From: Pseudomonas alcaligenes
GTDB taxonomy: Bacteria > Pseudomonadota > Gammaproteobacteria > Pseudomonadales > Pseudomonadaceae
Direction of reading: 5' to 3'
Length of the DNA stretch: 64,000 bases
NCBI RefSeq assembly: GCF_041729615.1
Contig: NZ_CP154874.1
Coordinates: forward strand, 1,741,001-1,805,000
Shown here: positions 26,862 through 35,173 of the stretch, one piece after another
Layout of the letters: the number at the start of each line of letters is the position of its first letter
Numbering within the stretch: the stretch's first letter is position 1
Position numbers and translations under genes: made by a program
The notes under the pieces: model-generated
The model's input: the letters and a program-made list of their open reading frames with translations, nothing else
Databases searched by the model: none
Told to the model about the DNA's origin: nothing

Positions 26862-26967
26862 AGCGGTAAACCTCTACGGTGGATTCCTTAGTGTGGGGGT
26901 GACCGTCTGGAGCGGTCGTTCGCGGGATTTCTCCCGACGCCCGGCAGGCACGAACCGGCCTGGCAAT

Positions 26968-26995
26968 CAAACAGGCGTTTGAAACATACGTTTAC
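26968..26995 (-). promoter_or_regulatory. Two overlapping PsrA-type operators upstream of fadE
   Basis: CAAAC-AGGC-GTTTG (26968-26981) is a perfect inverted repeat. GAAAC-ATAC-GTTTAC (26981-26995) directly abuts it, offset by 13 bp. Both match the known PsrA recognition pattern (G/C)AAAC-N2-4-GTTT(G/C). PsrA represses beta-oxidation genes and releases DNA when long-chain acyl ligands bind. The site is 107 bases from the start codon of the acyl-CoA dehydrogenase gene. Confidence 0.6.
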
Positions 26996-27029
26996 GCCCT
27001 ACCCTTGTCAAGCACCCGCCAGCGACCTT

Positions 27030-27791
27030 TCAGACCAGCAGGTCGACCGCTGGCACCGGGGCCTGCAGCTGGGCCAGACGCAGATACAGATCCAGTCTAG
27101 GCGCTGGCGGCAGCGCCTGCCGCTCTTCCTCCTCGCGCCCCTCCTCCTCGCGGGCCTGGCGCTCTTCCTCCGCGGCCAGCCGTTCCTCGCGCTGCAGCAC
27201 GCGCTCCTCGGCGCTCGCGGCCTGCTCCTCGCGGCGCAGCTGGGCCAGCTCGGCGCGCGCCTCGGCGGCCTGGGCGGCGGCCTGGGCGGCGACCCGGCGA
27301 TCCTGGGCCGAAGGCTCGGCCGGGGCCAGGGCCGCGCGCTGCACCAGCTCCATCTTGCGCAGGGTGGCTTCGGGGTCGTTGGGAATGGGGCTGGTGTCGA
27401 TGCTCACTTCGCCGCCGACGGCGTAGCGCTTGCCATCGGGGCCGCGGGCGAAGGTATAGGTGGGAGCGCCGGCATAGGCGCCGCCGACCGCCGCGTGGGC
27501 CTGCTCGTGGGCGCGCACTTCGCGGTCGCGGCTGGCCAGCTCGGCGATTTCCAGCTGCTCCTGGCGTTGCTGCTGGACTTCGCGGGGGGATGCCTTTTCC
27601 TCCTCCGCCTCGCCGCGTGCCGGGCTGGCCGCCTCGTCGCGCAGGGCAGCATCATCGCCGGCGGCGACTGACTGGCCAGCAGGAAGCGATTCCTCGGAGG
27701 GGGCGGGCTGGGAAAGACTGGACGAAACGGGACGGGCCGCCTGGGACAACGGCAGAGGCGCAACATAGGACGTGGCGCTGCCGATCTGCAT
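27030..27791 (-). CDS. SprA-like putative metalloprotease
   Basis: This 253-residue protein contains a zinc-protease type motif HEQAH at 95-99 in [23 protein letters not shown], followed by a [23 protein letters not shown] segment. This matches the SprA-related putative metalloprotease family (PF12118). The N-terminus is low complexity (Ser, Ala, Pro). Residues 160-235 are a highly charged Glu/Arg/Ala coiled coil. No signal peptide is visible. Function is unknown. It is followed downstream by the acyl-CoA dehydrogenase promoter region. Catalytic activity is not proven, because only the motif is seen. Confidence 0.75.
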   Translation of the reverse strand: MQIGSATSYVAPLPLSQAARPVSSSLSQPAPSEESLPAGQSVAAGDDAALRDEAASPARGEAEEEKASPREVQQQRQEQLEIAELASRDREVRAHEQAHAAVGGAYAGAPTYTFARGPDGKRYAVGGEVSIDTSPIPNDPEATLRKMELVQRAALAPAEPSAQDRRVAAQAAAQAAEARAELAQLRREEQAASAEERVLQREERLAAEEERQAREEEGREEEERQALPPAPRLDLYLRLAQLQAPVPAVDLLV

Positions 27792-27850
27792 CGGACTCCT
27801 CCTCGCCCGGGCGGGCGAGCCCTCTATCTACTGCGGCGCCGACGCTCCGG

Positions 27851-28147
27851 TCAGGCGCGGGTGTCGATCAGGGTGCCCAGCACCTCGTCGGCGGTCTCGA
27901 CCACGCGGGCACTGGCCTGCACCTCGTTGCGGCCCTGGGTCAGGCCGACCAGGCTCTCGGCCAGATCGGCCTGGGTGTTGGCCTGGCTCTGCTGGCTCGG
28001 CTCGACCTGCTGGGCAGGGGGCGTCTCGGCCGACGGCTGGGTTGGCAGGGTGTTGCTGGCGATTTCGCTGGCGGCCTGCTCGACGCGACGCTGCCCGGCC
28101 TGGATGCCGCTGAGACCCGCGCTGAAGGCGTTACCGGAGATTTCCAT
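27851..28147 (-). CDS. Small flagellar-rod-like/hypothetical protein
   Basis: This 98-residue protein starts MEISGNAFSAGLSGIQAGQRRVEQAASEIASNTL, which resembles the N-terminal helix of flagellar rod/hook proteins (FlgB/FlgC/FlgG: the S-G-x-x-A-G-x-x-R-V-x-x-x-A-x-x-I-A-N pattern). It ends NEVQASARVVETADEVLGTLIDTR, like their C-terminal coiled coil. The middle is Gln/Pro-rich and short. It has no neighbours from the flagellar regulon, so a true role in flagella is unproven. It lies between the metalloprotease gene and bioD. The downstream copy of a similar protein near bioD in P. aeruginosa is from memory. Confidence 0.65.
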   Translation of the reverse strand: MEISGNAFSAGLSGIQAGQRRVEQAASEIASNTLPTQPSAETPPAQQVEPSQQSQANTQADLAESLVGLTQGRNEVQASARVVETADEVLGTLIDTRA

Positions 28148-28242
28148 GCTTGCGACTCCCTGATGGGGACAGACTCATGCAGCAATTGAAGCAGAAAATG
28201 CTCAAAAAACGTACAAGCAATGCGCTATGGTCGATCAGCGGC

Positions 28243-28920
28243 TTATAACGCGGGGAGTCGCAGATGGCTCGCCACCGCCGCCGGGCTCGCCTGCGCCAGG
28301 CGCGGCACCTGCCCCAGGCAGGGCGCCGCCAGGCGCTCGGTGAGGGTCGCCAGGTTCTCCTCCAGGCGCGAGGTGTGCGGGTCGACGATATTGGCCACCC
28401 AGCCGGCCAGGCGCAGGCCGTCGCGGGCGATGGCCTCGGCGGTGAGCACCGCGTGGTTGATGCAGCCCAGGCGCACGCCGACCACCAGGATCACCGGCAG
28501 GCCGAGCGCCACGGCCAGGTCGGCCAGGGTCTCGCGACCGGCCAGCGGCACGCGCCAGCCGCCGGCGCCCTCGACCAGGGTGAAATCGGCGCCGCGCTGC
28601 AGCACGTGGCGCACCGCCGGCTGCAGGCGCGCCACGCTCAGCTCGACGCCCGCCTCGCGCGCCGCCAGGTGCGGGGCGATGGCCGGCGCGAAGGCGAACG
28701 GATTGACCTCGGCGTAGTCCAGCGCCAGCGAACATTCCCCGAGCAGGGCCAGGGCATCGTCGTTGCGCAGCCCCTCGGGCGTCTGCTCGCAGCCGGAAGC
28801 CACCGGCTTGGCCGCCGCCGTGCTCAGCCCGGCAAGGCGCGCGGCGTGCAGCAGGCCGGCGGCGATGGTGGTCTTGCCGATCTCGGTATCCGTGCCAGTG
28901 ACAAAGAAGGCCTGGGACAT
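28243..28920 (-). CDS. bioD: Dethiobiotin synthetase
   Basis: This 225-residue ATP-dependent carboxylase of the biotin pathway converts 7,8-diaminopelargonate to dethiobiotin. The P-loop is GTDTEIGKTT (9-17), with Lys in AAAKPVASG and the second conserved VEGAGGWRVPL. It is the last gene of the bioB-F-H-C-D run, 28 bases downstream of bioC. Length is standard for BioD. An AATTGAAGC stretch beyond the stop carries no clear terminator. Confidence 0.96.
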   Translation of the reverse strand: MSQAFFVTGTDTEIGKTTIAAGLLHAARLAGLSTAAAKPVASGCEQTPEGLRNDDALALLGECSLALDYAEVNPFAFAPAIAPHLAAREAGVELSVARLQPAVRHVLQRGADFTLVEGAGGWRVPLAGRETLADLAVALGLPVILVVGVRLGCINHAVLTAEAIARDGLRLAGWVANIVDPHTSRLEENLATLTERLAAPCLGQVPRLAQASPAAVASHLRLPAL

Positions 28921-28948
28921 GAAGTGGTTCCTCGGAATCGCGGGGCGC

Positions 28949-29752
28949 CTATTCGGGCCGTTGCAGCACGCCGTAGACCACCTGGTAGGTGGCCGGCAGC
29001 CCCTGGGGCTGGCGGAAACGCTCGTAGGCCTCGACCAGGGCGCGGATGCGCGCGCGCCCGGTCAGGCCGCCGGGACGCCCCGGGTTGAGGTTGTGCGCGC
29101 CGAGGGCCTTGAGCTCGTGGGTCAGGGCGCGCAGGTCGGGGAAGTGCAGCACCTTGGCCCGCCGTTCCAGCGCCAGCGGCTGCAGGCCGCTGGCCGCGCA
29201 CAGCTGCTGGTAGTCGGCGAAGCGGCGGAAGCGGTTGACGTGGACGAAGCCGTCCACCGCCTGCCAGCTGTCGCGCAGCTCCTGCAGGGTGCCGACACAC
29301 AGGCTGCTGAAGGCCAGCACGCCGCCCGGGCGCAGCGCGCGGCGCGCCTCGGCCAGCACGGCGGCGAAGTCGCCGCACCACTGCACGGCCAGGCTGGAGA
29401 AGATCAGGTCGCAGCCGGCCTCGCGCAGCGGCAGGCGCTCGGCGTCGCCGGCGACGAAGTGCTGCGCCCCGCCCAGCGGACGGGCATGGCGCAGCATGCC
29501 CTCGGCCAGGTCCAGGGCCACGCCCTCGGCCGCCGGGTAGCGCGCGGCCAGCACCCGACTGAAATGCCCGGTGCCGCAGCCGAGGTCGAGCCAGCGCCGC
29601 GGCGCCAGGCTCAGCGGCAGGCGTGCCAGCAGCTCGATGCCGACATCGCGCTGCAGGGCGGCGACGCTGTCGTAGCTGTCCGCCGCGCGGGAGAAGGATT
29701 CGGCGACCCGGCGCTTGTCCGGCAGGCCGCTCTGCTCGTGCCAGTCAGTCAT
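28949..29752 (-). CDS. bioC: Malonyl-ACP O-methyltransferase
   Basis: This 267-residue SAM-dependent methyltransferase has motif [11 protein letters not shown] (55-64), preceded by PRRW. The [16 protein letters not shown]-terminal segment is typical of BioC. It methylates malonyl-ACP to start pimelate synthesis disguised as a fatty acid. Its start (29752) overlaps the bioH stop by eight bases. The distance to bioD is 28 bases. The frame is long and unbroken. Confidence 0.94.
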   Translation of the reverse strand: MTDWHEQSGLPDKRRVAESFSRAADSYDSVAALQRDVGIELLARLPLSLAPRRWLDLGCGTGHFSRVLAARYPAAEGVALDLAEGMLRHARPLGGAQHFVAGDAERLPLREAGCDLIFSSLAVQWCGDFAAVLAEARRALRPGGVLAFSSLCVGTLQELRDSWQAVDGFVHVNRFRRFADYQQLCAASGLQPLALERRAKVLHFPDLRALTHELKALGAHNLNPGRPGGLTGRARIRALVEAYERFRQPQGLPATYQVVYGVLQRPE

Positions 29753-30476
29753 GGTCGGCCTCGCCGAGGAAGGCCAGTACCGCCGCCGCCACCTCGTGCG
29801 GGCGCTCCAGCGGGAAGGCGTGGCTGACGTCCTCGATCAGCCCGACCTCGATGTCCGGCTGCAGCATCAGCAGCTCGCCGGCCACCTCGGCCGGCACCAG
29901 CGCATCGGCGCCGGCCAGCAGGTGCAGCTGCGGCCCGGCGAAGCGCTGCAGGGCGCTGCGCCCGTCGAAGTTGCCGAGCACTTCCAGCCCGGCCAGCAGC
30001 ACCTCGGGCGCCAGGTGCGGCGCCGCGGCCTGCAGCTGGCGCGCCAGGCCGCGCGCCTCGGCCGAGCCCTGGGTGCAGAGCAGGCTGAAGCGCTTGAGGG
30101 TGGCGGCGGGATTGTCGCGGCAGCCGGCGACGAAGGCGGCGAAGGTGGCCTCGTGCATGCCGCAGGGCCAGTCCGCCCCGGCGACGAAGCAGGGGTTGCT
30201 GGCCAGGGTCAGCAGACCGCGGCAACGCTCGCCGCGCAGGGCCGCCAGCTCGCTGGCAAGCATGCCACCGAGCGACCAGCCGCCCAGCCAGGTATGCGGC
30301 GGCAGACGCTCGTCCAGCTCCAGCAGCCAGTCGCGCGGCTCGCCTGACGCCAGCTCCGGCAGCGGCTCGATTTCCACCCTGAGTGCCGGGTCGAGCCCGC
30401 GCAGGGCCTCGGCCAGCACTTCCAGCGGCAGGCTACCCAGGCCCCAGCCGGGCAACAGGATCAGCTGGTCACGCAT
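29745..30476 (-). CDS. bioH: Pimeloyl-ACP methyl ester esterase
   Basis: This 243-residue alpha/beta hydrolase has the nucleophile elbow GWSLGG with Ser68, then [11 protein letters not shown] near the Asp, and [10 protein letters not shown] with the catalytic His. It removes the methyl group added by BioC once the chain reaches pimeloyl-ACP methyl ester. It overlaps bioF by eight bases. Length is close to other Pseudomonas BioH proteins, and it stays inside the biotin operon, unlike E. coli, where bioH is elsewhere. Confidence 0.94.
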   Translation of the reverse strand: MRDQLILLPGWGLGSLPLEVLAEALRGLDPALRVEIEPLPELASGEPRDWLLELDERLPPHTWLGGWSLGGMLASELAALRGERCRGLLTLASNPCFVAGADWPCGMHEATFAAFVAGCRDNPAATLKRFSLLCTQGSAEARGLARQLQAAAPHLAPEVLLAGLEVLGNFDGRSALQRFAGPQLHLLAGADALVPAEVAGELLMLQPDIEVGLIEDVSHAFPLERPHEVAAAVLAFLGEADHD

Positions 30477-31638
30477 CGCGGGCCACCTGCGGCCAGCACT
30501 CGGCCAAGGCTTGCAGCAGGCGCTCCAGCTGCGCCTCGCTGTGGGCGGCGGACAGGGTCACGCGCAGGCGCGCGCTGCCGGCCGGCACGGTCGGCGGACG
30601 GATGGCGCCGACCAGCAGGCCGCGCTCTTTCAGCAGCGCCGAGAGCTGCAGGGCGCGCGCGCTGTCGCCGACCAGGATCGGCTGGATCGGCGTCGGGCTG
30701 GCCATCAGGCTCAGGCCGATCTCGGCGGCGCCGGCACGGAAACGGGCGATCAGCCGGCTGAGGTGCTCGCGGCGCCAGCCTTCCGTGCGCAGCAGCTCCA
30801 GGCTCTTCAGCGTGGCGCAGGCCACGGCCGGCGGCTGGCTGGTGGTGTAGATGTAGGGGCGGGCGAACTGGATCAGCGTCTCGATCAGCTCCTCGCTGCC
30901 GGCGACGAAGGCGCCGGCGGTGCCGAAGGCCTTGCCCAGGGTACCGACCAGCACCGGCACGTCCTCCATGCCCAGACCGAAGTGCTCGACGATGCCGCCG
31001 CCGGTGGCGCCCAGCGGGCCGAAGCCGTGGGCGTCGTCGACCATCACCCAGGCCCCCTTGCTGCGCGCCTCGGCGCACAACGCCGGCAGGTCGGCCAGAT
31101 CACCGTCCATGCTGAACACGCCGTCGGTCACCACCAGGGTGTTGCCAGAGGCACCGTCCAGGCGCTTGCCCAGGCTGGCCGCGTCGTTGTGCAGGTAGCG
31201 CGAGAAGCGCGCGCCGGACAGCAGGCCGGCGTCCAGCAGGGAGGCGTGGTTGAGGCGGTCCTCCAGCACCGTGTCGCCCTGTCCGACCAGCGCCGTCACC
31301 GCCGCCAGGTTGGCCATGTAGCCGGTGGAGAACAGCAGCGCGCGGGGCCGCCCGGTGAACTCGGCCAGGGCTTCTTCCAGCGCGTGGTGCGGGGTGCTGT
31401 GGCCGATCACCAGGTGCGAGGCGCCACCACCGACACCCCATTTTTCCGCGCCGGCGCGCAGGGCCGCGATCACCTCGGGGTGATTGGCCAGGCCCAGGTA
31501 GTCGTTGGCGCAGAAGGCCAGCAGCTCGCGGCCGTCGACCCGCACCAGTGGCCCCTGCGGGCCGTCCAGCAGCGGGCGCTGGCGATACAGGTGAGCGGCG
31601 CGGCGCTCGGCGAGACGGGTGGCGAGATCGAAAGGCAT
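30469..31638 (-). CDS. bioF: 8-amino-7-oxononanoate synthase
   Basis: This 389-residue PLP enzyme condenses pimeloyl-ACP/CoA with L-alanine. The PLP lysine is K236 in [11 protein letters not shown]. The substrate-contacting [11 protein letters not shown] (His204) and the N-terminal [13 protein letters not shown] are present. The BioF/KBL family length is normal. A repeat (31672-31746) lies between this gene and bioB; otherwise it is read in the bioB-F-H-C-D operon. It overlaps bioH. Confidence 0.96.
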   Translation of the reverse strand: MPFDLATRLAERRAAHLYRQRPLLDGPQGPLVRVDGRELLAFCANDYLGLANHPEVIAALRAGAEKWGVGGGASHLVIGHSTPHHALEEALAEFTGRPRALLFSTGYMANLAAVTALVGQGDTVLEDRLNHASLLDAGLLSGARFSRYLHNDAASLGKRLDGASGNTLVVTDGVFSMDGDLADLPALCAEARSKGAWVMVDDAHGFGPLGATGGGIVEHFGLGMEDVPVLVGTLGKAFGTAGAFVAGSEELIETLIQFARPYIYTTSQPPAVACATLKSLELLRTEGWRREHLSRLIARFRAGAAEIGLSLMASPTPIQPILVGDSARALQLSALLKERGLLVGAIRPPTVPAGSARLRVTLSAAHSEAQLERLLQALAECWPQVARDA

Positions 31639-31671
31639 GGCTATCTCGAATGAGGCTTTGACTCTCCTCTC

Positions 31672-31746
31672 CCGTGTGCGGGAGAGGAGCCGGGGAAGAG
31701 GGTTGAGACCGCCCTCTTCCCACCCTCTCCCATCAACAGGAGAGGG
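31672..31746. repeat. Double-hairpin CTCTCCC/GGGAGAG repeat (copy 2)
   Basis: The element has a first stem CTCCTCTCCCGT-gt-GCGGGAGAGGAG, then CCGGGGAAGAGGG, then CCCTCTTCCCACCCTCTCCC with a second stem built on CTCTCC and GGAGAG. It resembles the repeat at 7877-7966 in order and sequence. It lies inside the bioB-bioF intergenic space and could dampen distal gene expression or act as an mRNA stability element. It belongs to a dispersed repeat family. Confidence 0.7.
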
Positions 31747-31755
31747 GTGTTTGCG

Positions 31756-32808
31756 TCAGACCGCGGCGTCGTAGAACAGCTTGGAGTCGCGCTGCTCGAC
31801 CAGCGCCTGTTCGATGGCGGCCTGGTGCACCTCGTCGGCGTGCTCCTCGCGCTCCTCCGGCTGGATGCCGAGGCGCTTGAACAGGGCCATGTCCTTGTCC
31901 GCCTGGGGGTTGGCGGTGGTCAGCAGCTTCTCGCCGTAGAAGATCGAGTTGGCGCCGGCCATGAAGGCCAGGGCCTGCATCTGCTCGTTCATCTGCTCGC
32001 GGCCGGCGGACAGGCGCACGTGCGACTTGGGCATCATGATGCGCGCCACGGCCAGGGTGCGGATGAAGTCAAAGGGGTCGACGTCCTTCTCCTCGGCCAG
32101 CGGGGTGCCCTTGACCTTGACCAGCATGTTGATCGGCACACTCTCCGGATGCTCCGGCAAATTGGCCAGCTGGATCAGCAGGCCGGCGCGGTCGTCCACC
32201 GACTCGCCCATGCCGAGGATGCCGCCGGAGCAGATCTTCATACCCGCCTCGCGCACGTAGGCCAGGGTCTGCAGGCGCTCCGAATAGGTACGGGTGGTGA
32301 TGATGTTGCCGTAGAACTCCGGCGAGGTGTCCAGATTGTGGTTGTAGTAGTCGAGGCCGGCCTCGGCCAGCGCCTGGGTCTGCTCCTGGGTCAGCTTGCC
32401 CAGGGTCATGCAGGTCTCCAGACCGAGCTTCTTCACGCCCTTGACCATCTCCAGCACGTAGGGCATGTCCTTGGCCGAGGGGTGTTTCCACGCCGCGCCC
32501 ATGCAGAAGCGCGTGGAGCCGATGGCCTTGGCCTCCTCGGCGGCCTTCAGCACCTTCTGCACTTCCATCAGCTTTTCTTTATCGAGGCCGGTGTTGTAGT
32601 GGCCGGACTGCGGACAGTACTTGCAGTCCTCGGGACAGGCGCCGGTCTTGATCGACAGCAGGGTCGAGACCTGCACGCGGTTCGGGTCGAAATGCGCGCG
32701 GTGCACGGTCTGGGCCTGGAACAGCAGGTCGTTGAACGGCTGCTCGAACAGCGCCTGGACCTCGGCGAGGGTCCAGTCGTGACGGGTGGCGGCGGTGGTG
32801 GCGCTCAT
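31756..32808 (-). CDS. bioB: Biotin synthase
   Basis: This 350-residue radical-SAM enzyme inserts sulfur into dethiobiotin. The iron-sulfur motif CPEDCKYC has Cys58, Cys62 and Cys65 spaced C-x3-C-x2-C. Other blocks are intact: [31 protein letters not shown] and [12 protein letters not shown]. It is first in the operon with bioF, bioH, bioC and bioD. The start ATG at 32808 is 63 bases from a BirA-type operator (32872-32904), which indicates feedback control by biotin. AATACC with a purine-rich AAGGA lies upstream of the ATG. Confidence 0.97.
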   Translation of the reverse strand: MSATTAATRHDWTLAEVQALFEQPFNDLLFQAQTVHRAHFDPNRVQVSTLLSIKTGACPEDCKYCPQSGHYNTGLDKEKLMEVQKVLKAAEEAKAIGSTRFCMGAAWKHPSAKDMPYVLEMVKGVKKLGLETCMTLGKLTQEQTQALAEAGLDYYNHNLDTSPEFYGNIITTRTYSERLQTLAYVREAGMKICSGGILGMGESVDDRAGLLIQLANLPEHPESVPINMLVKVKGTPLAEEKDVDPFDFIRTLAVARIMMPKSHVRLSAGREQMNEQMQALAFMAGANSIFYGEKLLTTANPQADKDMALFKRLGIQPEEREEHADEVHQAAIEQALVEQRDSKLFYDAAV

Positions 32809-32866
32809 CGGGTATTCCTTGTTCTAGGCTATGCAACACGGCTGAGGCATCGTCAAGGGAAGGACC

Positions 32867-33601
32867 ATGCGCTGTCAACCATTCGCGGACGACCAGGTTT
32901 ACATCTGGACAAAAAACGAACAATCCTGCCTGCTGTGCGATGAACCGGCGGATACCGGACAGCCGCTGTGCAGTGCCTGCGAGGGCGAGCTGCCCTGGCT
33001 CGGCGGACACTGCCGGATCTGCGCCCTGCCCCTGCCGGGCCAGGGGCTGACCTGCGGCGCCTGCCTCAGGCGACCACCGGCGTTCAGCCGGGTCGAAGCC
33101 GCGTGGCGCTATGCCTTCCCGCTCGACAGCCTGATCACCCGCTTCAAGCACCAGGCACAGTGGCCCATGGGACGTCTGCTGGCCGCCTTGCTGTCACATC
33201 ACCTGCAGCACGCCTTCGCCGAGGGCCTGCCGCGCCCCGACCTGCTGCTGCCGGTGCCGCTCGGGCGCAAGCGCCTGCGCCGCCGCGGCTTCAACCAGGC
33301 CGAGATGCTCGCCACCTGGCTGGCGGCGGCGCTGGACCTGCCGCTGCAGCGCCACTGGTTGCTGCGCCCGCAGGAGGGGGCACACCAGCAGGAACTGGAC
33401 GCCGCCGCGCGCAAGCGCAACCTGCGCCGGGCCTTCGCCCTGCATGCGCAGGCCACGCCGGCGGGCCGGCATGTCGCGCTGGTCGACGACGTGCTGACCA
33501 CCGGCGCCACCGCCGAGGCGCTGGCGCGCCTGCTGCTGCGGGCCGGGGCGGTGCGGGTGGACATCTACTGCCTGGCGCGCACGCCCAAGCCGGGCGACTG
33601 A
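32867..33601 (+). CDS. comF: ComF family competence/phosphoribosyltransferase protein
   Basis: This 244-residue protein has an N-terminal four-pair Cys zinc module (Cys21/24, 35/38, 49/52, 63/66) and a C-terminal phosphoribosyltransferase-like domain with PRPP-loop VALVDDVLTTGATAE. ComF helps DNA uptake during natural transformation and interacts with DprA/ComFA in other bacteria. The first codons overlap a BirA-type operator. An in-frame later start would leave the zinc module intact, so the exact 5' end should be treated with care. The gene is divergent from bioB. Confidence 0.93.
   Translation: MRCQPFADDQVYIWTKNEQSCLLCDEPADTGQPLCSACEGELPWLGGHCRICALPLPGQGLTCGACLRRPPAFSRVEAAWRYAFPLDSLITRFKHQAQWPMGRLLAALLSHHLQHAFAEGLPRPDLLLPVPLGRKRLRRRGFNQAEMLATWLAAALDLPLQRHWLLRPQEGAHQQELDAAARKRNLRRAFALHAQATPAGRHVALVDDVLTTGATAEALARLLLRAGAVRVDIYCLARTPKPGD
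32872..32904 (-). promoter_or_regulatory. BirA-type biotin operator overlapping the comF start
   Basis: CTGTCAACC-N15-GGTTTACAT (32872-32880 and 32896-32904) closely fits the biotin-operator consensus TTGTAAACC-N14-16-GGTTTACAA, with 7 of 9 and 8 of 9 matching half sites. It lies 64-96 bases upstream of bioB. It also overlaps codons 2-12 of comF, whose V-Y codons (GTTTAC) come from the right half. Binding by biotinoyl-AMP-BirA is inferred from the motif. Confidence 0.65.
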
Positions 33602-33662
33602 GCGTGGCGCCGGAGCGTGCCTTTGACCGATACTCGGCGCACGTCTTCGCCGGAGCCCGCGC

Positions 33663-34400
33663 ATGCGTCTGCCGCTGTTGTTCTTCACCCTCGCGCTGAG
33701 CGCCACCGCCCAGGCCGGCGAACCGCTGCGCATCGCCGTGGCCGCCAACCTGCTGCCGGTGATGGAGCAGATCGCCAGGGACTACCGCCAGCAGACCGGC
33801 AACGCCGTGCAGCTGGCCGGTGGCTCCAGTGGCGCCTTCTTCGAGCAGATCCGCCGCGGTGCACCCTTCGACCTGTTCTACTCGGCCGACGCCGAGCGCC
33901 CGGACCTGCTGGCCGCCAGCGGCGCCGCCACGGCGAGCCGTACCTATGCCTGCGGGCGCCTGGCGCTGTGGACGCCCAGGGCCAAGCCCACGCTCGCCGC
34001 ACTGCCGGCCGGCAAGGTCGCCATCGCCCAGCCGGACACCGCGCCCTACGGCCGCGCCGCCCTGCAGGCGCTGGAGCGCAGCGGCCAGCTGGCGCGGCTC
34101 AAGCCGCACCTGGTGTACGCCCAGGACATCGGCCAGGCCTACCAGTTCGTGCACAGCGGCAATGCCCCGAGCGGCTTCGTCGCCCTCAGCCAGCTGAGCG
34201 CGGCCGGGACACCCGTCGCGCAGTACAGCCAGGTCGACGCCGCGCTTTACGAGCCTCTGGTACAGAAGCGCGTACTGCTGGCCAAGGGCGAGCGCCAGGC
34301 CGCCGCAGCGGCCTTCGCGGCCTTCTTCGATGCCCAGCAGGACACCCTGAAGACGGCAGGCTATGGCCTGCCGGGCGAGGCCGGCTGTGCTGCTGACTGA
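33663..34400 (+). CDS. modA: Molybdate-type ABC transporter substrate-binding protein
   Basis: This 245-residue periplasmic protein has signal peptide 1-18 (ending TAQA). The ModA pattern follows: LRIAVAANLLPVMEQIA, then GGSSGAFFEQIRRGAPFDLFYSADAERP, and the second lobe with VAIAQPDTAPYGRAALQ. These residues form the oxyanion pocket for molybdate or tungstate. It overlaps modB by 14 bases. No modC ATPase gene follows. The gene lies 61 bases after comF and may be read from its own promoter. The substrate assignment is at family level. Confidence 0.85.
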   Translation: MRLPLLFFTLALSATAQAGEPLRIAVAANLLPVMEQIARDYRQQTGNAVQLAGGSSGAFFEQIRRGAPFDLFYSADAERPDLLAASGAATASRTYACGRLALWTPRAKPTLAALPAGKVAIAQPDTAPYGRAALQALERSGQLARLKPHLVYAQDIGQAYQFVHSGNAPSGFVALSQLSAAGTPVAQYSQVDAALYEPLVQKRVLLAKGERQAAAAAFAAFFDAQQDTLKTAGYGLPGEAGCAAD

Positions 34401-35076
34401 CAGCGACTGGCAGGCGCTGGCCATCACCCTGCAGCTGGCGGCGATCTCCACCGCCCTGCTGCTGGCCATCGGCCTGCCGCTGGCGGCCTGGCGCGTGCGC
34501 AAGCAGACGCCGCTGCGGCGCATGCTCGATGCCGTGCTGGCGCTGCCGCTGGTGCTGCCACCCACGGTGCTGGGCTTCTACCTGCTGGTGCTGTTCGCCC
34601 CGGACACCCCGCTCGGCCAGGCCTGGCACTGGCTCACCGGCCAGGGCCTGGCCTTCAGCTTCGCCGGCCTGGTGCTGGGCTCGGTGATCTATTCGCTGCC
34701 CTTCGTGGTGCAGCCGCTGACCGTGGCCCTGCGCGAGATCCCGCAGAGCCTGCTGGAGGCCGCCGCCAGCCTCGGCGCCAACCGCTGGCAACGCCTGCTG
34801 CGGGTGGTGCTGCCGCTGCTGCGGCGCGGCCTGCTGGTCGCCGCCACCCTCGGCTTCGCCCACACCCTGGGCGAGTTCGGCGTGGTGCTGATGCTCGGCG
34901 GCAGCATCCCCGGCGAGACCCAGGTGGTGTCCATCGCCCTGTTCCAGCACGTCGAGGCGCTGCGCTACGGCGAGGCGCACCGCCTGGCAGCCTGCCTGCT
35001 GGGGCTGTCGTTCCTGCTCCTGCTGCTGGTCTACGGCCTGGGCGACACCCGCCGCGCCACGCCGATGCGCAGCTGA
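34387..35076 (+). CDS. modB: Molybdate-type ABC transporter permease
   Basis: This 229-residue protein has about five membrane helices and the ABC permease loop EAAASLGANRWQRLLRVVLPLL (EAA motif) at about 135-156. GLVLGSVIYSLPFVVQPL precedes it and GEFGVVLMLGGSIPGETQ follows, as in ModB. The GTG at 34387 is the best start because it falls inside the modA 3' end. A cytosolic ATPase partner is not encoded nearby: 97 bases later the srkA gene begins. It could use a distant ModC, or it may be non-functional. Confidence 0.85.
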   Translation: MLLTDSDWQALAITLQLAAISTALLLAIGLPLAAWRVRKQTPLRRMLDAVLALPLVLPPTVLGFYLLVLFAPDTPLGQAWHWLTGQGLAFSFAGLVLGSVIYSLPFVVQPLTVALREIPQSLLEAAASLGANRWQRLLRVVLPLLRRGLLVAATLGFAHTLGEFGVVLMLGGSIPGETQVVSIALFQHVEALRYGEAHRLAACLLGLSFLLLLLVYGLGDTRRATPMRS

Positions 35077-35173
35077 GCGCCGGCTCAGGCGGCCCTCGCC
35101 AGCCGCTTGCCCGCGCCGACGGCCTGCACGCCCGCTCTTGGCGCTACACTGGGCGCCCTGACTGGAGCCCGCC

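Noticed and set aside
25074..26891. Long open frame antisense to the acyl-CoA dehydrogenase at 25056-26861; a similar one at 21579-23513
   Set aside because: Both are reverse shadows of genes with strong family motifs; no start region or motif supports them.
34387..35173. Hidden modC or fused ATPase after modB
   Set aside because: No Walker A/B or ABC signature is found in any frame of the 97-base gap or inside srkA.
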